Source: Pediococcus pentosaceus (GTDB lineage Bacteria > Bacillota > Bacilli > Lactobacillales > Lactobacillaceae). Taken from it: a DNA stretch of 64,000 bases. Of the stretch, positions 54,561-63,974 are shown in pieces. Under the pieces are notes generated by a model. The model made no database searches. It worked only from the letters and a program-made list of their open reading frames with translations, and was not told the DNA's origin. The first letter of the stretch is position 1, and each line of letters starts with the position of its first letter. The translations under genes and the position numbers were made by a program. The stretch is from assembly GCF_001437285.1 (NCBI RefSeq), contig NZ_JQBF01000002.1, positions 266,562-330,561 of the forward strand, written 5' to 3'.

Positions 54561-55241
54561 CTACTTTCTCTTGGATGCATTTTCTACAATACGTAATATT
54601 TCATTTACAACGTCTTGAATTGACATTGAAGTTGTATCAACCTCGATTGCATCACTGGCTTTTGTCAATGGTGAAATCTTTCTAGTTGAGTCTTTATGGT
54701 CTCTAATTTCAATTTCTTTTTTAAGTTGCTCTAAATCAGTTTCCATACCCTTAGCTATGTTTTCTTTATAACGACGTTCGGCACGTTCTTGGACACTGGC
54801 AATTAAGAAGATTTTAACTTCTGCATTTGGTAAAACAGCTGAACCAATATCGCGCCCATCCATTACAATGCCACCATTCTTAGCAAGATCACGCTGCCAG
54901 TTAGTTAAAACTTCTCGAACTGCTTTTTGAGCAGCGATGGTTGACACAGAGTTCGTAACGTTGGCTTGGCGAATATCTTCCGTAACTTCATTCCCATCCA
55001 GAAAGACCTTTTGAACTGGCTCACCTGGTTCGAAGCGAATATCCGTATCATTAAGCATTTCACTAATTTTTGTTTCATCGTTAAGGTCAATACCATTTTG
55101 AATGGCCTTAAGGGTTACCACTCGATACATTGCTCCCGTATCACAATAAACATATTGCAAATCCTTTGCAACAATTTTTGCAACTGTACTTTTTCCAGCT
55201 GATGCCGGACCATCAATTGCAATTTGATATTTATTATTCAT
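54561..55241 (-). CDS. cmk: Cytidylate kinase
   Basis: A 226-residue kinase that makes CDP or dCDP from CMP or d[21 protein letters not shown] is the P-loop (8-25), YCDTGAMYR the CMP-binding segment, [21 protein letters not shown] the conserved core, and [13 protein letters not shown] near the C-terminus the LID. Length is normal. It lies 15 bp after the LysM gene. Confidence 0.96.
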   Translation of the reverse strand: MNNKYQIAIDGPASAGKSTVAKIVAKDLQYVYCDTGAMYRVVTLKAIQNGIDLNDETKISEMLNDTDIRFEPGEPVQKVFLDGNEVTEDIRQANVTNSVSTIAAQKAVREVLTNWQRDLAKNGGIVMDGRDIGSAVLPNAEVKIFLIASVQERAERRYKENIAKGMETDLEQLKKEIEIRDHKDSTRKISPLTKASDAIEVDTTSMSIQDVVNEILRIVENASKRK

Positions 55242-55256
55242 GAATACACTAATAAC

Positions 55257-55934
55257 CTACCTTACTCTAAGTTGTTGTCCTGGTTCAATATCTGAACTAC
55301 TTGTTAAACCATTTAATTCCATTAATTTTTGAACCGAGATACCATTGTTAACAGCAACCCGATACATACCTTGCCCAGATTGAACAGTTGCATAAGATGC
55401 GTTGCCATCGGTACTAGAGCTACTTGTGGCATCACTTTGTTCTACGCTTGAACTCTCACTGGTTACCTCAGAAGAGGCTTCACTAGTCGAATTTGCATCT
55501 TCACTAGCTGCTGCAGCTTTAGATTCTGATTCAGACTTAACTTTAGCCTTGGACTCTGATTCAGCTTTAGCGATAGACGAAGATTTGTCATCCTCTTCTT
55601 TAGAAGCCTTTGATTTACTTGATTTCTTTTTATCACTACTAGATTTAGCTACCTGTGTAGTTGTTGTATTCGCCGTCTTCTGTTGAAAATCTTGTTTTTG
55701 TGTCATGTAATAAGCTAGCGACGCGATAGCTAAAATAACAATCACCCAAATTAATGATCCAGCAAAATTCTTAGATTTCTTTTTATTTTTATGGAATTCT
55801 CCCCGTCCTCCAGTAGTGGCAGACTCCTCGGCGCCTGCCTGTTGATCAGCGCTTGGTTCTTCACTACTTGGTTTTTGATCTGAATTCTCCGGTGTTTGCT
55901 CATCCTTTAAGTTCTCATCATTTTTCTCGTTCAT
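55257..55934 (-). CDS. Membrane-anchored LysM-domain protein
   Basis: A 225-residue protein: acidic cytoplasmic N-terminus (about 1-50), one membrane helix (SLIWVIVILAIASLAYYMT, about 60-78), a long Ser/Lys/Glu/Ala-rich stalk and a C-terminal LysM module (about 178-225; YATVQSGQGMYRVAVNNGISVQKLMELNGL...IEPGQQLRV) that binds peptidoglycan glycan chains. The ATG at 55934 follows GGAGG. It lies between recQ and cmk. A wall-linked role is inferred. Confidence 0.88.
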   Translation of the reverse strand: MNEKNDENLKDEQTPENSDQKPSSEEPSADQQAGAEESATTGGRGEFHKNKKKSKNFAGSLIWVIVILAIASLAYYMTQKQDFQQKTANTTTTQVAKSSSDKKKSSKSKASKEEDDKSSSIAKAESESKAKVKSESESKAAAASEDANSTSEASSEVTSESSSVEQSDATSSSSTDGNASYATVQSGQGMYRVAVNNGISVQKLMELNGLTSSSDIEPGQQLRVR

Positions 55935-56006
55935 GTTTATCCTCCTACTACATACCAATAAATTGTATTTTACAATAATTCAATTTGAATGACCACGAAA
56001 ATTACG

Positions 56007-57431
56007 CTATATTCCTGCAAAAATTTTATTTAATCTCGATTTCCAAGGTTCAACTTGCATTTTTTTAATTGTTAAATTAGCTTCTAACTTTAATTTTTCG
56101 AAAGTATTGATTGAACCACAACATAAATCATGGTGTTTTTTGAAGCCCTCATCAAAATATTGTAGCAAATATTGACGGTGACAATCCTCCGTTTGAATGA
56201 GTTTTAACATTCTTAAGATTTGCTGTTCATTTTGCAATTGTTGTCTTTTAAATAGCTCTGTTAATTCTTGAGGAGTTAACCCATTTTCTTGATAATATTT
56301 AATTAATTCTTTCTGCTCTTCATCTATACCACTGCGTTCAAGATTTTCAGTAAGGATTGCTTCAGAAGGAATTTCAATATCATTTAAAATTGAAGGAATT
56401 ACCTCGTCGCCAGCCGCATACAACATAATAGCAACACTCTGTTGTCCATCGCGACCAGCACGGCCGATCTCTTGGACATAACTTTCAATGTCTCCGGGCA
56501 AATGATAGTGAATTACATACCTGATATTAGCTTTATCAATACCCATTCCAAACGCACTGGTAGCACAAATCACATTGACTTGATCTTGTTGAAACTGTTT
56601 TTGAACTTGAAAACGGTCATAGTCTGTCATCCCTGCATGATATGGAGCCGAAGTAAGAGTAAGATTATTATTAATCATTTCGCTAACTTGGCTAGCAACT
56701 TTGCGACTTGAAAAGTAGATTATTCCTGCCCCTGGTAACTCATCAAGTAAATCTAAAAGTTTTTCACCTTTGTCACTTCTACTTTCGACTTCTAAAAAAT
56801 CAAGATAGATATTGGAGCGATCGACAGAACTAATATATTCTTCAACCTCACCTTTTTTCAAATTAAGATACCTAACGATTTCTTCACGGGTTGTTTTTCC
56901 AGCTGTGGCCGTTAACATCAATGTTAGGGGGTTGTTTAATTGCGTTCGTATCCGACCAATTTTTAAGTAGTCTGGACGAAACGACTTCCCCCATTGAACG
57001 ATACAATGAGCTTCATCAACTACAAATAAGTCGATCTCTATTCGTTGCATAGCTGCTTGAACATCAGGTCGCTGCAATCCCTCAGGTGATATAAAAATAA
57101 ATTTATATCTTTCTAAATTGTTAAGGATTTGCTTTTGCTCCATAAAATCTATTTGAGAAGTTATTTCTGCTATACGACGTTCCCCACTTAATCTTAACCG
57201 GTTGATTTGGTCCTTGATCAAGGATAATAAAGGCGAAACCACAATAACGGAGCCCTCATTTAAAAAACCATACATTTGATAAATTAAGGTTTTTCCAGCT
57301 CCTGTTGGTAAAATCGCCAATGTATGGTGATGGTCAAAAAGTTTATGTAAAATTTCTAACTGACCCGTTTTAAACTCAGTAAAATTAAATTTCTCATGTA
57401 AGACTTGATAAATTTTTTTATCTGTTACCAT
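56007..57431 (-). CDS. recQ: RecQ-family ATP-dependent DNA helicase (RecS type)
   Basis: A 474-residue superfamily-2 helicase: Walker A LPTGAGKT (about 40-47), FVVDEAHCIVQWGKSFRPDY (DEAH and the RecQ aromatic-rich loop), LMLTATAGK, STAFGMGID-type and QEIGRAGRDGQQ. It is short, with the zinc-binding/winged-helix region reduced and no HRDC domain, like Bacillus RecS. It unwinds DNA during repair. Its start overlaps ypbB by 14 bp. Confidence 0.92.
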   Translation of the reverse strand: MVTDKKIYQVLHEKFNFTEFKTGQLEILHKLFDHHHTLAILPTGAGKTLIYQMYGFLNEGSVIVVSPLLSLIKDQINRLRLSGERRIAEITSQIDFMEQKQILNNLERYKFIFISPEGLQRPDVQAAMQRIEIDLFVVDEAHCIVQWGKSFRPDYLKIGRIRTQLNNPLTLMLTATAGKTTREEIVRYLNLKKGEVEEYISSVDRSNIYLDFLEVESRSDKGEKLLDLLDELPGAGIIYFSSRKVASQVSEMINNNLTLTSAPYHAGMTDYDRFQVQKQFQQDQVNVICATSAFGMGIDKANIRYVIHYHLPGDIESYVQEIGRAGRDGQQSVAIMLYAAGDEVIPSILNDIEIPSEAILTENLERSGIDEEQKELIKYYQENGLTPQELTELFKRQQLQNEQQILRMLKLIQTEDCHRQYLLQYFDEGFKKHHDLCCGSINTFEKLKLEANLTIKKMQVEPWKSRLNKIFAGI

Positions 57432-58446
57432 TATTATTCTGTTGTTCCTTAATTTTTCTGATTTGGATTAGCCTAAAATCAAAAAATGTAATATCTGCAA
57501 TTTGGCTTTGGATACTTCTAAAGTCAACTTCTGTAGGATGCTTCCCAATCTCAAAATTAAATCTAACAAACTTATCAAATGGAAAATTAGAATCCAAAAT
57601 TGCTGCCATCAAGATGTGTTCCTTCACGGTATTAGTTTTAACATGTTTCAAACGTGCAACTTCGTCCACCGTTTTACCTTGTCGAATTAATTGCCACGTT
57701 TGATAAGTGCTATCTGGCATAACATTTTCTTTAATGGTTGAATTTAATAAATCAACAAACGGTGCTGTTTTTGTTAAAACAGCATCACTAATAATCTTGC
57801 TAAAAATCAACCTAACTTTAAGTTCCATTTGAAATTTGCTGATTCCAAATGCCTGAGCTAGTTGATCAATAGTCCACCCCGGATCAATATGATTGGGAAG
57901 ATAACTAAGCAAGATGTCTGCATCGTGCTGTTGTAATTGACTTAAAAGCTCATCTAAACCCTGCGTATATTTTTGAACAAGGTCTGTCGTATGATGGTTT
58001 TTTGACTTAAGTCGCTTAAACCAATTCTTTAAGATCACATTAATTCGAAGATTATCACTAACTGGGATATAACGATTGTTTTTAAAACTAAATTCGGAAA
58101 TTACCTGGTTAGCTAATAGCAACAAATTAATTGCCTCATCGAGCCGAACTTTTTTAATAAAAGGCGTAGGAGTCGTACAACTGAATTGCTTTTGTTGTCC
58201 TGCCTCCGTCAAATAAATCAACTCATCCTTTTTGGCTAAAAAACCACCTTCAACAGCTCGGTCAACATTTTCTAGAAAAGAGGTTGTATCAATTGTTTTC
58301 CAGAAATTTAGGTACTCCAAAATATCGTATTCTAAGCCCCAAAATAAGGCCGAAACCGTCATTTTACCAACCAATACATTCAAAATTGCCTTCGGACGGC
58401 GCCCCTGCTTAAGATCAAAAAAAGCTAAAACATCTTCTGGAATCAT
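57418..58446 (-). CDS. YpbB-like helix-turn-helix protein
   Basis: A 342-residue protein next to recQ, the same arrangement as Bacillus ypbB-recS. Its C-terminal part holds the HTH_40 domain (TYQTWQLIRQGKTVDEVARLKHVKTNTVKEHILMAAI, about 240-285), which in RecQ-related proteins contacts DNA. The N-terminal half has no recognised domain. Its start overlaps the rluB stop by 4 bp and its end overlaps recQ. It probably works with the helicase (inferred). Confidence 0.83.
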   Translation of the reverse strand: MIPEDVLAFFDLKQGRRPKAILNVLVGKMTVSALFWGLEYDILEYLNFWKTIDTTSFLENVDRAVEGGFLAKKDELIYLTEAGQQKQFSCTTPTPFIKKVRLDEAINLLLLANQVISEFSFKNNRYIPVSDNLRINVILKNWFKRLKSKNHHTTDLVQKYTQGLDELLSQLQQHDADILLSYLPNHIDPGWTIDQLAQAFGISKFQMELKVRLIFSKIISDAVLTKTAPFVDLLNSTIKENVMPDSTYQTWQLIRQGKTVDEVARLKHVKTNTVKEHILMAAILDSNFPFDKFVRFNFEIGKHPTEVDFRSIQSQIADITFFDFRLIQIRKIKEQQNNNGNR

Positions 58447-59168
58447 TTTTCAATTTGACGTTTTAGACGACTAATTTCATTAACCTTCAAAGCACGCCAT
58501 TTTCCAGATTGCACTCCATCAATATTTAAAAATGAGTAACTATCACGGCGTAATTTTTGGACTGGGTGACCAACTGCCATAAACATATTTTTAACTTGAT
58601 GATTACGCCCTTCGTGGATAGTGAGGCTCACAATCGAAGTTTTCTTTTCATCATCCGTGCTAATTAAGTGTGCTTTAGCTTTAGCTGTTTTTTTATGATC
58701 AATTACCAATCCATTTTCTAGCTTCTTTAAATCTAAACTATTAACAATTCCTTTAACTTTTGCGGTATATGTTTTTTCAAACTTAAATTTGGGGTGAGTT
58801 AAACCATTTGCTAAAGTTCCATCATTGGTCATTAAAACGGCACCTGAAGTATCATAGTCTAGACGACCCACTGGATAAATACGTTCAACTACGTCAGGAA
58901 AAAAGTCCATGACCGTTTTACGCTTTTTATCATCACTAACGGATGTAATAACCCCTCGAGGTTTATTTAATAGGAAATAAACCATCTTTTCTCGTTGAAG
59001 AGGAACACCATCAACTTCAATCTTATCGTGGGCAGTTACTTTTGTACCTAGCTGTTTAATCACCTTACCATTAACACGTACATGGCCTTCAGTAATTAAT
59101 TTTTCTGACTTTCGTCTTGAAGCAACTCCTGCTTCAGCCATTACTTTTTGTAATCTTTCTTCTTCCAT
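58443..59168 (-). CDS. rluB: 23S rRNA pseudouridine synthase RluB
   Basis: A 241-residue pseudouridine synthase that modifies helix 89 of 23S rRNA. An S4-like RNA-binding domain (RLQKVMAEAGVASRRKSEKLITEGHVRVNG, about 5-35) precedes the catalytic domain (YPVGRLDYDTSGAVLMTNDG with the catalytic Asp, and LTIHEGRNHQVKNMF). It starts immediately after scpB. Confidence 0.94.
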   Translation of the reverse strand: MEEERLQKVMAEAGVASRRKSEKLITEGHVRVNGKVIKQLGTKVTAHDKIEVDGVPLQREKMVYFLLNKPRGVITSVSDDKKRKTVMDFFPDVVERIYPVGRLDYDTSGAVLMTNDGTLANGLTHPKFKFEKTYTAKVKGIVNSLDLKKLENGLVIDHKKTAKAKAHLISTDDEKKTSIVSLTIHEGRNHQVKNMFMAVGHPVQKLRRDSYSFLNIDGVQSGKWRALKVNEISRLKRQIEK

Positions 59169-59759
59169 TTATTTCTCCTTATTATTTAAATTCATTTTTG
59201 ATTCAAACTCTTGTAAAAATAAATCGCTATCGTCTAATTCTGAATCTTCTCCAACTTTTTCAAGTTTAGGTAAATCTTTAATATCCTCTAAACCAAAATA
59301 ATCTAAAAACTCATCTGTTGTACCATACGTTTTGGGTCTTCCAGGCTCTTCAAGTCTACCAACCACTTTCACTAGGTTTCTAAGTACTAAGTTCTGTAAA
59401 GTCGTGCCACTTTGAACACCGCGAATTTGGTCAATTTCAATCCGTGTTATGGGTTGACGATAAGCCACAATTGACAATATTTCTAATGCTGCAGGCGATA
59501 GTCCCGAGCGACTATTTCGATCAAAATATCTTTCTAAAATCGATGCTAACTCAGGTTTAGTAACTAGTTTGTAAGTACCACCAGTTTGGATTAGCTTCAA
59601 AGCAGTTTTAGAATTAACTTCGTAATTTTTTTCAAGATTATCTAGCATCGTTAGTATAGCAGGCTTAGCATAACCCGTGAAATTAGATAGTTCTTCAACT
59701 GAAATTCCTTCAGCCCCTGCTACAAAAAGTAGGGCTTCTACTTTCTGCTCATTATTCAT
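59169..59759 (-). CDS. scpB: Segregation and condensation protein ScpB
   Basis: A 196-residue kleisin-associated winged-helix protein (EALLFVAGAEGISVEELSNF; LSIVAYRQPITRIEIDQIRGVQSG; KTYGTTDEFLDYFGL). With ScpA and Smc it forms the condensin that organises and segregates the chromosome. It overlaps scpA by 1 bp. Confidence 0.95.
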   Translation of the reverse strand: MNNEQKVEALLFVAGAEGISVEELSNFTGYAKPAILTMLDNLEKNYEVNSKTALKLIQTGGTYKLVTKPELASILERYFDRNSRSGLSPAALEILSIVAYRQPITRIEIDQIRGVQSGTTLQNLVLRNLVKVVGRLEEPGRPKTYGTTDEFLDYFGLEDIKDLPKLEKVGEDSELDDSDLFLQEFESKMNLNNKEK

Positions 59760-60487
59760 TAAACTTCACCTAACTTAATTAAAATTGATTGTTTTCTTGC
59801 TGGCTGTTCAAGTAAGATTTGATGATTTTTAGCTAGTTCTAAAATTGCCATAAAGGTTGTTACTAATGTTTCTCGGCTAAAATGTCCAATAAATAAATCT
59901 TCAAAACAGCATTGCTTTAAATCAAAAATACGTTTTTTGATTTCTGACATTCGTTCTTCAAGAGTGACTTCTTCTGCTTTAACGGTTCTATAAGTGGGTT
60001 CTAGGAGCGCTTGGCGCGCTAAAACCTTCTGAAGTGCGAATTGTAAGTCACTTATTTTAACGTCCGGAGCTAAGCGATTAGCTTCATTAGGAGGAATTTC
60101 CATTTCTGGGCGTGTAAACGAGGTCTGTCGTTCTTTTTCAAGTGATTTTAGGCCTTCCGAAGCTTCCTTAAACATTTGATAAACTAAAAGTTGATCAACT
60201 AAGTCATTACGTGGATCTTCTTCCTCAATCACTTCTTCATCATGTGGTAGTAGTAATTTTCCTTTGATTTCAGTTAATTTTGCAGCCATCACTAGATACT
60301 CTCCAGCAATATTTAACACTAATGATTCTTGTGAATGTAAGTATTGTAAATATTGGGCAGTAATTTCTGATATTTTTATATCATAAATACTCATCTGTGA
60401 TTTTCGTATCAAATGTAATAATAAATCTAGCGGTCCCTCAAATTCAGCTAGCTTAACGTTTGGTAGGGTATAATTTTCAGCTTTCAT
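59759..60487 (-). CDS. scpA: Segregation and condensation protein ScpA
   Basis: A 242-residue kleisin. The N-terminal EFEGPLDLLLHLIRKSQMSIYDI binds the Smc neck and the GEYLVMAAKLTEIKGKLLLP segment follows; the C-terminal winged helix binds the Smc cap. It overlaps ribT by 11 bp and scpB by 1 bp, so the three are translationally coupled. Confidence 0.95.
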   Translation of the reverse strand: MKAENYTLPNVKLAEFEGPLDLLLHLIRKSQMSIYDIKISEITAQYLQYLHSQESLVLNIAGEYLVMAAKLTEIKGKLLLPHDEEVIEEEDPRNDLVDQLLVYQMFKEASEGLKSLEKERQTSFTRPEMEIPPNEANRLAPDVKISDLQFALQKVLARQALLEPTYRTVKAEEVTLEERMSEIKKRIFDLKQCCFEDLFIGHFSRETLVTTFMAILELAKNHQILLEQPARKQSILIKLGEV

Positions 60488-60836
60488 TTACCTGCCCCAT
60501 TTCGAATCTTTCAATCATTGCGCTAGTTTTTAACGACCCCATTAAACGCCGGCCTGGATAGATAGAAGTTAATGATCTTAAAATTTCATTTTCGTTGAAT
60601 ACTGTTTCCTCGTTTGCAATAAAAGCCATGCGATCAACTACAAGACACTCTTCTTCTAAGATAATCATTACGATTCCAATATAAGTTCCATCTTTTCGCT
60701 CTAAATAAATCTGTCGATTTCCTTTAGTAAACCGCTCTAAGACCAACTGTACTACATCAATTGAATTAAATGCTTGAACAGTCGACAATAATCCCATCGC
60801 AATTTGTCTTTTTGAATCCGAATATTTTACTAACAT
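60477..60836 (-). CDS. ribT: RibT-like GNAT-fold protein
   Basis: A 119-residue protein like Bacillus RibT: MLVKYSDSKRQIAMGLLS at the N-terminus and an acetyltransferase-like core (KDGTYIGIVMIILEEECLVVDRMAFIANE). In Bacillus ribT closes the riboflavin operon, but its reaction is unknown. Here no rib genes are near, and it sits between xerD and scpA. The acetyl-CoA loop is degenerate, so enzymatic activity is doubtful. Confidence 0.8.
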   Translation of the reverse strand: MLVKYSDSKRQIAMGLLSTVQAFNSIDVVQLVLERFTKGNRQIYLERKDGTYIGIVMIILEEECLVVDRMAFIANEETVFNENEILRSLTSIYPGRRLMGSLKTSAMIERFEMGQVNES

Positions 60837-60851
60837 GTTGCTCCTTTATCT

Positions 60852-61739
60852 TTAGGCTCGTGGATGATATTTGTCATATACATCAACCAACCTTTGCTGC
60901 GTAATATGCGTGTAAATTTGAGTCGTTGAAATATCAGCATGACCTAATAGCTCCTGGACAATCCTGAGATCTGCTCCATTCTCTAACAAATGGGTCGCAA
61001 AAGAATGACGAAGGGTATGGGGAGTAATATTTTTTTCAATTCCAGCTTTTTTAACCTGAGCTTTAAGATTCTTCCAAATCCCTTGTCTTGTTAATGGATG
61101 TCCATGTTGGTTTAAGAAGATTTCATTGTACTTTTTATCACCCAATAAAATTCTACGCGGTCCATTAATATATCGATTAAGCCATTTAATCGCCACGTCA
61201 CCGATTGGAATGATTCGTTTTTTATTCCCTTTCCCAATCGTTTCAATTAGTCCCATCTCCAGATGGAGTTCGTTTAAATTCAATGTAATTAACTCGCTAA
61301 CTCGTAATCCTGTTGCATACATAACTTCTAGAATAGTTCGATCCCGCATTCCAAGTGGTTCATTTGTATTTGGAACCTGCAACAGCTTTTCTACTTCCGC
61401 TGTCGTTAGTACTGAAGGCAAATGGTGAGCTCTTTTAGGTGGATCAATATTAACCATGGGATCAACATCAATCTTATCCACAATCAATAAGTACTTAAAA
61501 AACTTTCTTAAACTTGAAATGGTATGAATTGAAGAACTTCTTGCCCTACCAGTTTTCTTGAGCTCATCTAAATAATCTAAGATTGTATACCGATCAATTT
61601 TTTTTATATCTGTAATTTTTTCTTTAGTCAAATAGTCATTCAAGTGACGTAATTCTTGGCGGTAACTAATAATTGTATTATCAGATAAGCCTCGCTCTAC
61701 TTTAAGAGAATGTAAATAGTCATTGATTAAATCATTCAT
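60852..61739 (-). CDS. xerD: Site-specific tyrosine recombinase XerD
   Basis: A 295-residue recombinase that resolves chromosome dimers at dif with its partner (XerC/XerS). An N-terminal SAM-like DNA-binding domain (about 1-90) precedes the catalytic domain with Arg146 (ATGLRVSEL), His241 and Arg244 (HTLRHSFATHLLENG), His267 (LGHADI) and nucleophile Tyr276. All catalytic residues are present. GGAG precedes the ATG. Confidence 0.95.
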   Translation of the reverse strand: MNDLINDYLHSLKVERGLSDNTIISYRQELRHLNDYLTKEKITDIKKIDRYTILDYLDELKKTGRARSSSIHTISSLRKFFKYLLIVDKIDVDPMVNIDPPKRAHHLPSVLTTAEVEKLLQVPNTNEPLGMRDRTILEVMYATGLRVSELITLNLNELHLEMGLIETIGKGNKKRIIPIGDVAIKWLNRYINGPRRILLGDKKYNEIFLNQHGHPLTRQGIWKNLKAQVKKAGIEKNITPHTLRHSFATHLLENGADLRIVQELLGHADISTTQIYTHITQQRLVDVYDKYHPRA

Positions 61740-61741
61740 GA

Positions 61742-62608
61742 CTATTTCTCCTTTAAAACAATCCCATCTTCAGTTTGTTGGATTACACCAGCCTTAAGCA
61801 AATGTCCCAATGCCATTTTGAAACGTCCTTTACTAATACCAAAACGTTCTTTAATCGCATCTGGTTTGCTATGATCATTAAATGGTAGCGTTTGGTCTTG
61901 GGTATGTTGTAGCATGGCTAAAACCATTGCTGCATCATCACCTAGAGCCTCATAATTCCTAGGTTTTAATGATAAATTTAACGTTCCATCTGGATGAACC
62001 CCGATTACCCGTGCATTTAATTGTTCGCCCAAACGTGGTTCTCGATCTCGTTCGGAAGCATGGATAAATCCTAACAAAAAGTTATCAGTCAATACCAAAG
62101 AACCAGCCATCTTTAACCGGAAAGCCGTTGCATTAACATTTTTATTAATCATTGTTTTATCTGCTCGAGCAGAAATTGCCTTAAAAACATCATAGTCAGC
62201 TGGATGTGCCCACATTCTTTCCTTTTTGTCTACAGACAGACAAACTAAAATACGATCATTAGTATGAGGCCAAATACTTGTTTCTGTTGGTAATTCATCT
62301 AACGAAATAACAATATCTTTGTTAGGTAAACCAATGTCAACGAAGACTCCTAAATCTTTACGCGTTTTAACAACCGTTCCCCAACCATATTTGCCAGCAG
62401 TTGCTCGTGGCGTCTCACGTGTTATTTGGCGGTCATGATCTGCATTTTCATAAGTAAATCCAGTAAAGAAACTACCCTTCTTCAGTGGTTTTTTAATTTC
62501 TTTTTTATCAAGTCGATAGGCATTTCCATCTGACAATTGAACAAAATAATAATCATCATTTTCATCAATAACTTTACCTTTTTCGACTTTTCCTAATAGT
62601 GTATCCAT
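61742..62608 (-). CDS. cvfB: CvfB-like S1 RNA-binding protein
   Basis: A 288-residue protein with three or more S1/OB-fold modules and a C-terminal winged helix: ATAGKYGWGTVVKTRKDLGVFVDIGLPNKDIVISLDELP is the most typical S1 unit, and FGISKGRFKMALGHLLKAGVIQQTEDGI the terminal winged helix. CvfB in staphylococci is an RNA-binding virulence regulator. The ATG at 62608 follows GGGTGA; the one at 62623 has no site. It lies 2 bp upstream of xerD. Confidence 0.88.
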   Translation of the reverse strand: MDTLLGKVEKGKVIDENDDYYFVQLSDGNAYRLDKKEIKKPLKKGSFFTGFTYENADHDRQITRETPRATAGKYGWGTVVKTRKDLGVFVDIGLPNKDIVISLDELPTETSIWPHTNDRILVCLSVDKKERMWAHPADYDVFKAISARADKTMINKNVNATAFRLKMAGSLVLTDNFLLGFIHASERDREPRLGEQLNARVIGVHPDGTLNLSLKPRNYEALGDDAAMVLAMLQHTQDQTLPFNDHSKPDAIKERFGISKGRFKMALGHLLKAGVIQQTEDGIVLKEK

Positions 62609-62625
62609 ATTTATTTCACCCATTT

Positions 62626-63084
62626 TTATTTAATTTGAATTTGTAAAAGTTGAATAATCAAATACGCAATTCCTGACGCAATGATTGGTCCAGCTGCAAT
62701 GCCATTCATAAACACTACCCCAATGATAGTTCCCATTACTAAAGCAACTGTCACTTCTGGACTAGCTGATAAGAAGCCTACTCCCTGATACGACAATAGT
62801 GAGACCAAGATACCACAAGCTACTGCTATCCAGCCCACCGGTGATTTAAATGAATTAACTAAATCCATAAACCCAATCTTCCCAGTTGCTATTGGAACTA
62901 AAATGGTAATTGAAATAATCGTAACCCCCCAGTTTATTCCTTGTTTATTTAATAAAGGAAAAATTTTATCTGAGTACGGTATTAATTTTAAAAATAGTAC
63001 TACAATACTAGCAATAATTAATGATTGATTTTTGCCTAATAACGCCACAATAAAGATTCCAATCAAAAATAGCCAACTCTCCAT
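62626..63084 (-). CDS. DUF441-family membrane protein
   Basis: A 152-residue membrane protein with four or five helices ([78 protein letters not shown]). Function unknown. The ATG at 63084 follows GGAGTGG; the TTG at 63099 lies in that site. It heads the compact block running to cmk, and a hairpin region lies about 120 bp upstream. Confidence 0.85.
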   Translation of the reverse strand: MESWLFLIGIFIVALLGKNQSLIIASIVVLFLKLIPYSDKIFPLLNKQGINWGVTIISITILVPIATGKIGFMDLVNSFKSPVGWIAVACGILVSLLSYQGVGFLSASPEVTVALVMGTIIGVVFMNGIAAGPIIASGIAYLIIQLLQIQIK

Positions 63085-63205
63085 TAAATTCCACTCCAAT
63101 TTCTAGTTTACATAATGTATGTACATTAGTCCATAGAACCGACATCAATATATCAGGGTTCCGTAAGGGCCAACACTACAATTAATTATCTTCCAATTAG
63201 TAATT

Positions 63206-63260
63206 AAAAAACTGACCGTCAAAAACGACGGACAGTCCTTCGCAGAAGCACAATGCTTCT
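63206..63260 (-). ncRNA. Paired hairpins with a terminator, candidate leader or small RNA
   Basis: On the minus strand a 7-bp hairpin (AGAAGCA/TGCTTCT, 63244-63260) is followed by a 9-bp GC-rich stem with one mismatch (63212-63220 with 63227-63235) and T6 (63206-63211). This is a good terminator, but no minus-strand gene lies upstream within the window; the next gene is on the plus strand. It is either an attenuated leader of the DUF441-to-cmk block or the end of a short RNA beginning within about 63260-63480. No known riboswitch or RNA family was recognised. Confidence 0.45.
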
Positions 63261-63455
63261 CAATTTTCATTCATTCTACATTCTAACATATTTCTAGAGG
63301 TTTCCTCGCTTCTAATTTCTTATTCCCATAGCATTAACCTAATATACCCTTCTTAATCAAACAATAAATCCCAAGTAGGATTATTTCTAAATTCAGCATT
63401 ATCTTTGCCAATTATATTATTAAACATTCACTTTATTAGACATTTTGACTACCTT

Positions 63456-63464
63456 TGCTATACT
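63456..63464 (+). promoter_or_regulatory. Possible promoter of the DUF805 gene
   Basis: Extended -10 TGC-TATACT (63456-63464), with TTAGAC 17 bp upstream as a weak -35. It is about 79 bp before the start codon. Confidence 0.45.
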
Positions 63465-63542
63465 AAAATGTAATAAAAACTACATTATGACTAAATACTG
63501 AAGTCTTTAAAAGCTGTTTATTGCATTGGAGGTGACATATTG

Positions 63543-63908
63543 ATGGTTGAATCATATAAAAAATTCTGGCATAATATCACCAATTTTTCAGGTACTGCCA
63601 ATCGTCCCGACTACTGGTGGCCAGTTATTATCAATTATATTTTAGGTGTAATCATCATCGCAATTATCCAATCTATTACTGGTCATCCTATTGAAGACAT
63701 CTACAATCTAAGTGATTTGAATATTAATCTAGCTTCTAAAATCATTGCATTCATCGTTTGGCTGGGTATGTGGACGCTTAAAGTAAGACGTTTACATGAC
63801 ACCGATCGAAGTGGCTGGTGGATTTTAATTGAAATCATCCCACTAATCGGTACAATCTGGTTCTTTATTTTAATGATCTTGCCTTCTAAGGAAAATCGTT
63901 GGAGTTAA
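63543..63908 (+). CDS. DUF805-family membrane protein
   Basis: A 121-residue inner-membrane protein with three helices (WWPVIINYILGVIIIAIIQSI; ASKIIAFIVWLGMWTLKVRRLHDTDRSGWWILIEIIPLIGTIWFFILMIL). The RRLHDTDRSGWW motif is the DUF805 signature. Function unknown. GGAGGTG is 8 nt before the ATG at 63543; the TTG at 63540 is less likely. It is next to an IS element edge. Confidence 0.85.
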   Translation: MVESYKKFWHNITNFSGTANRPDYWWPVIINYILGVIIIAIIQSITGHPIEDIYNLSDLNINLASKIIAFIVWLGMWTLKVRRLHDTDRSGWWILIEIIPLIGTIWFFILMILPSKENRWS

Positions 63909-63974
63909 GATCCATAATTGAATTTATAATTTGTTTTAACTAAAAAGGGATACTACTAAAGTAATGAAATATAG

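Noticed and set aside
63353..63427. 24-codon minus-strand ORF (MFNNIIGKDNAEF...PTWDLLFD)
   Set aside because: The only Shine-Dalgarno-like bases are weak and too close to the ATG, and no family is recognised; kept only as a note in the orphan-terminator finding.
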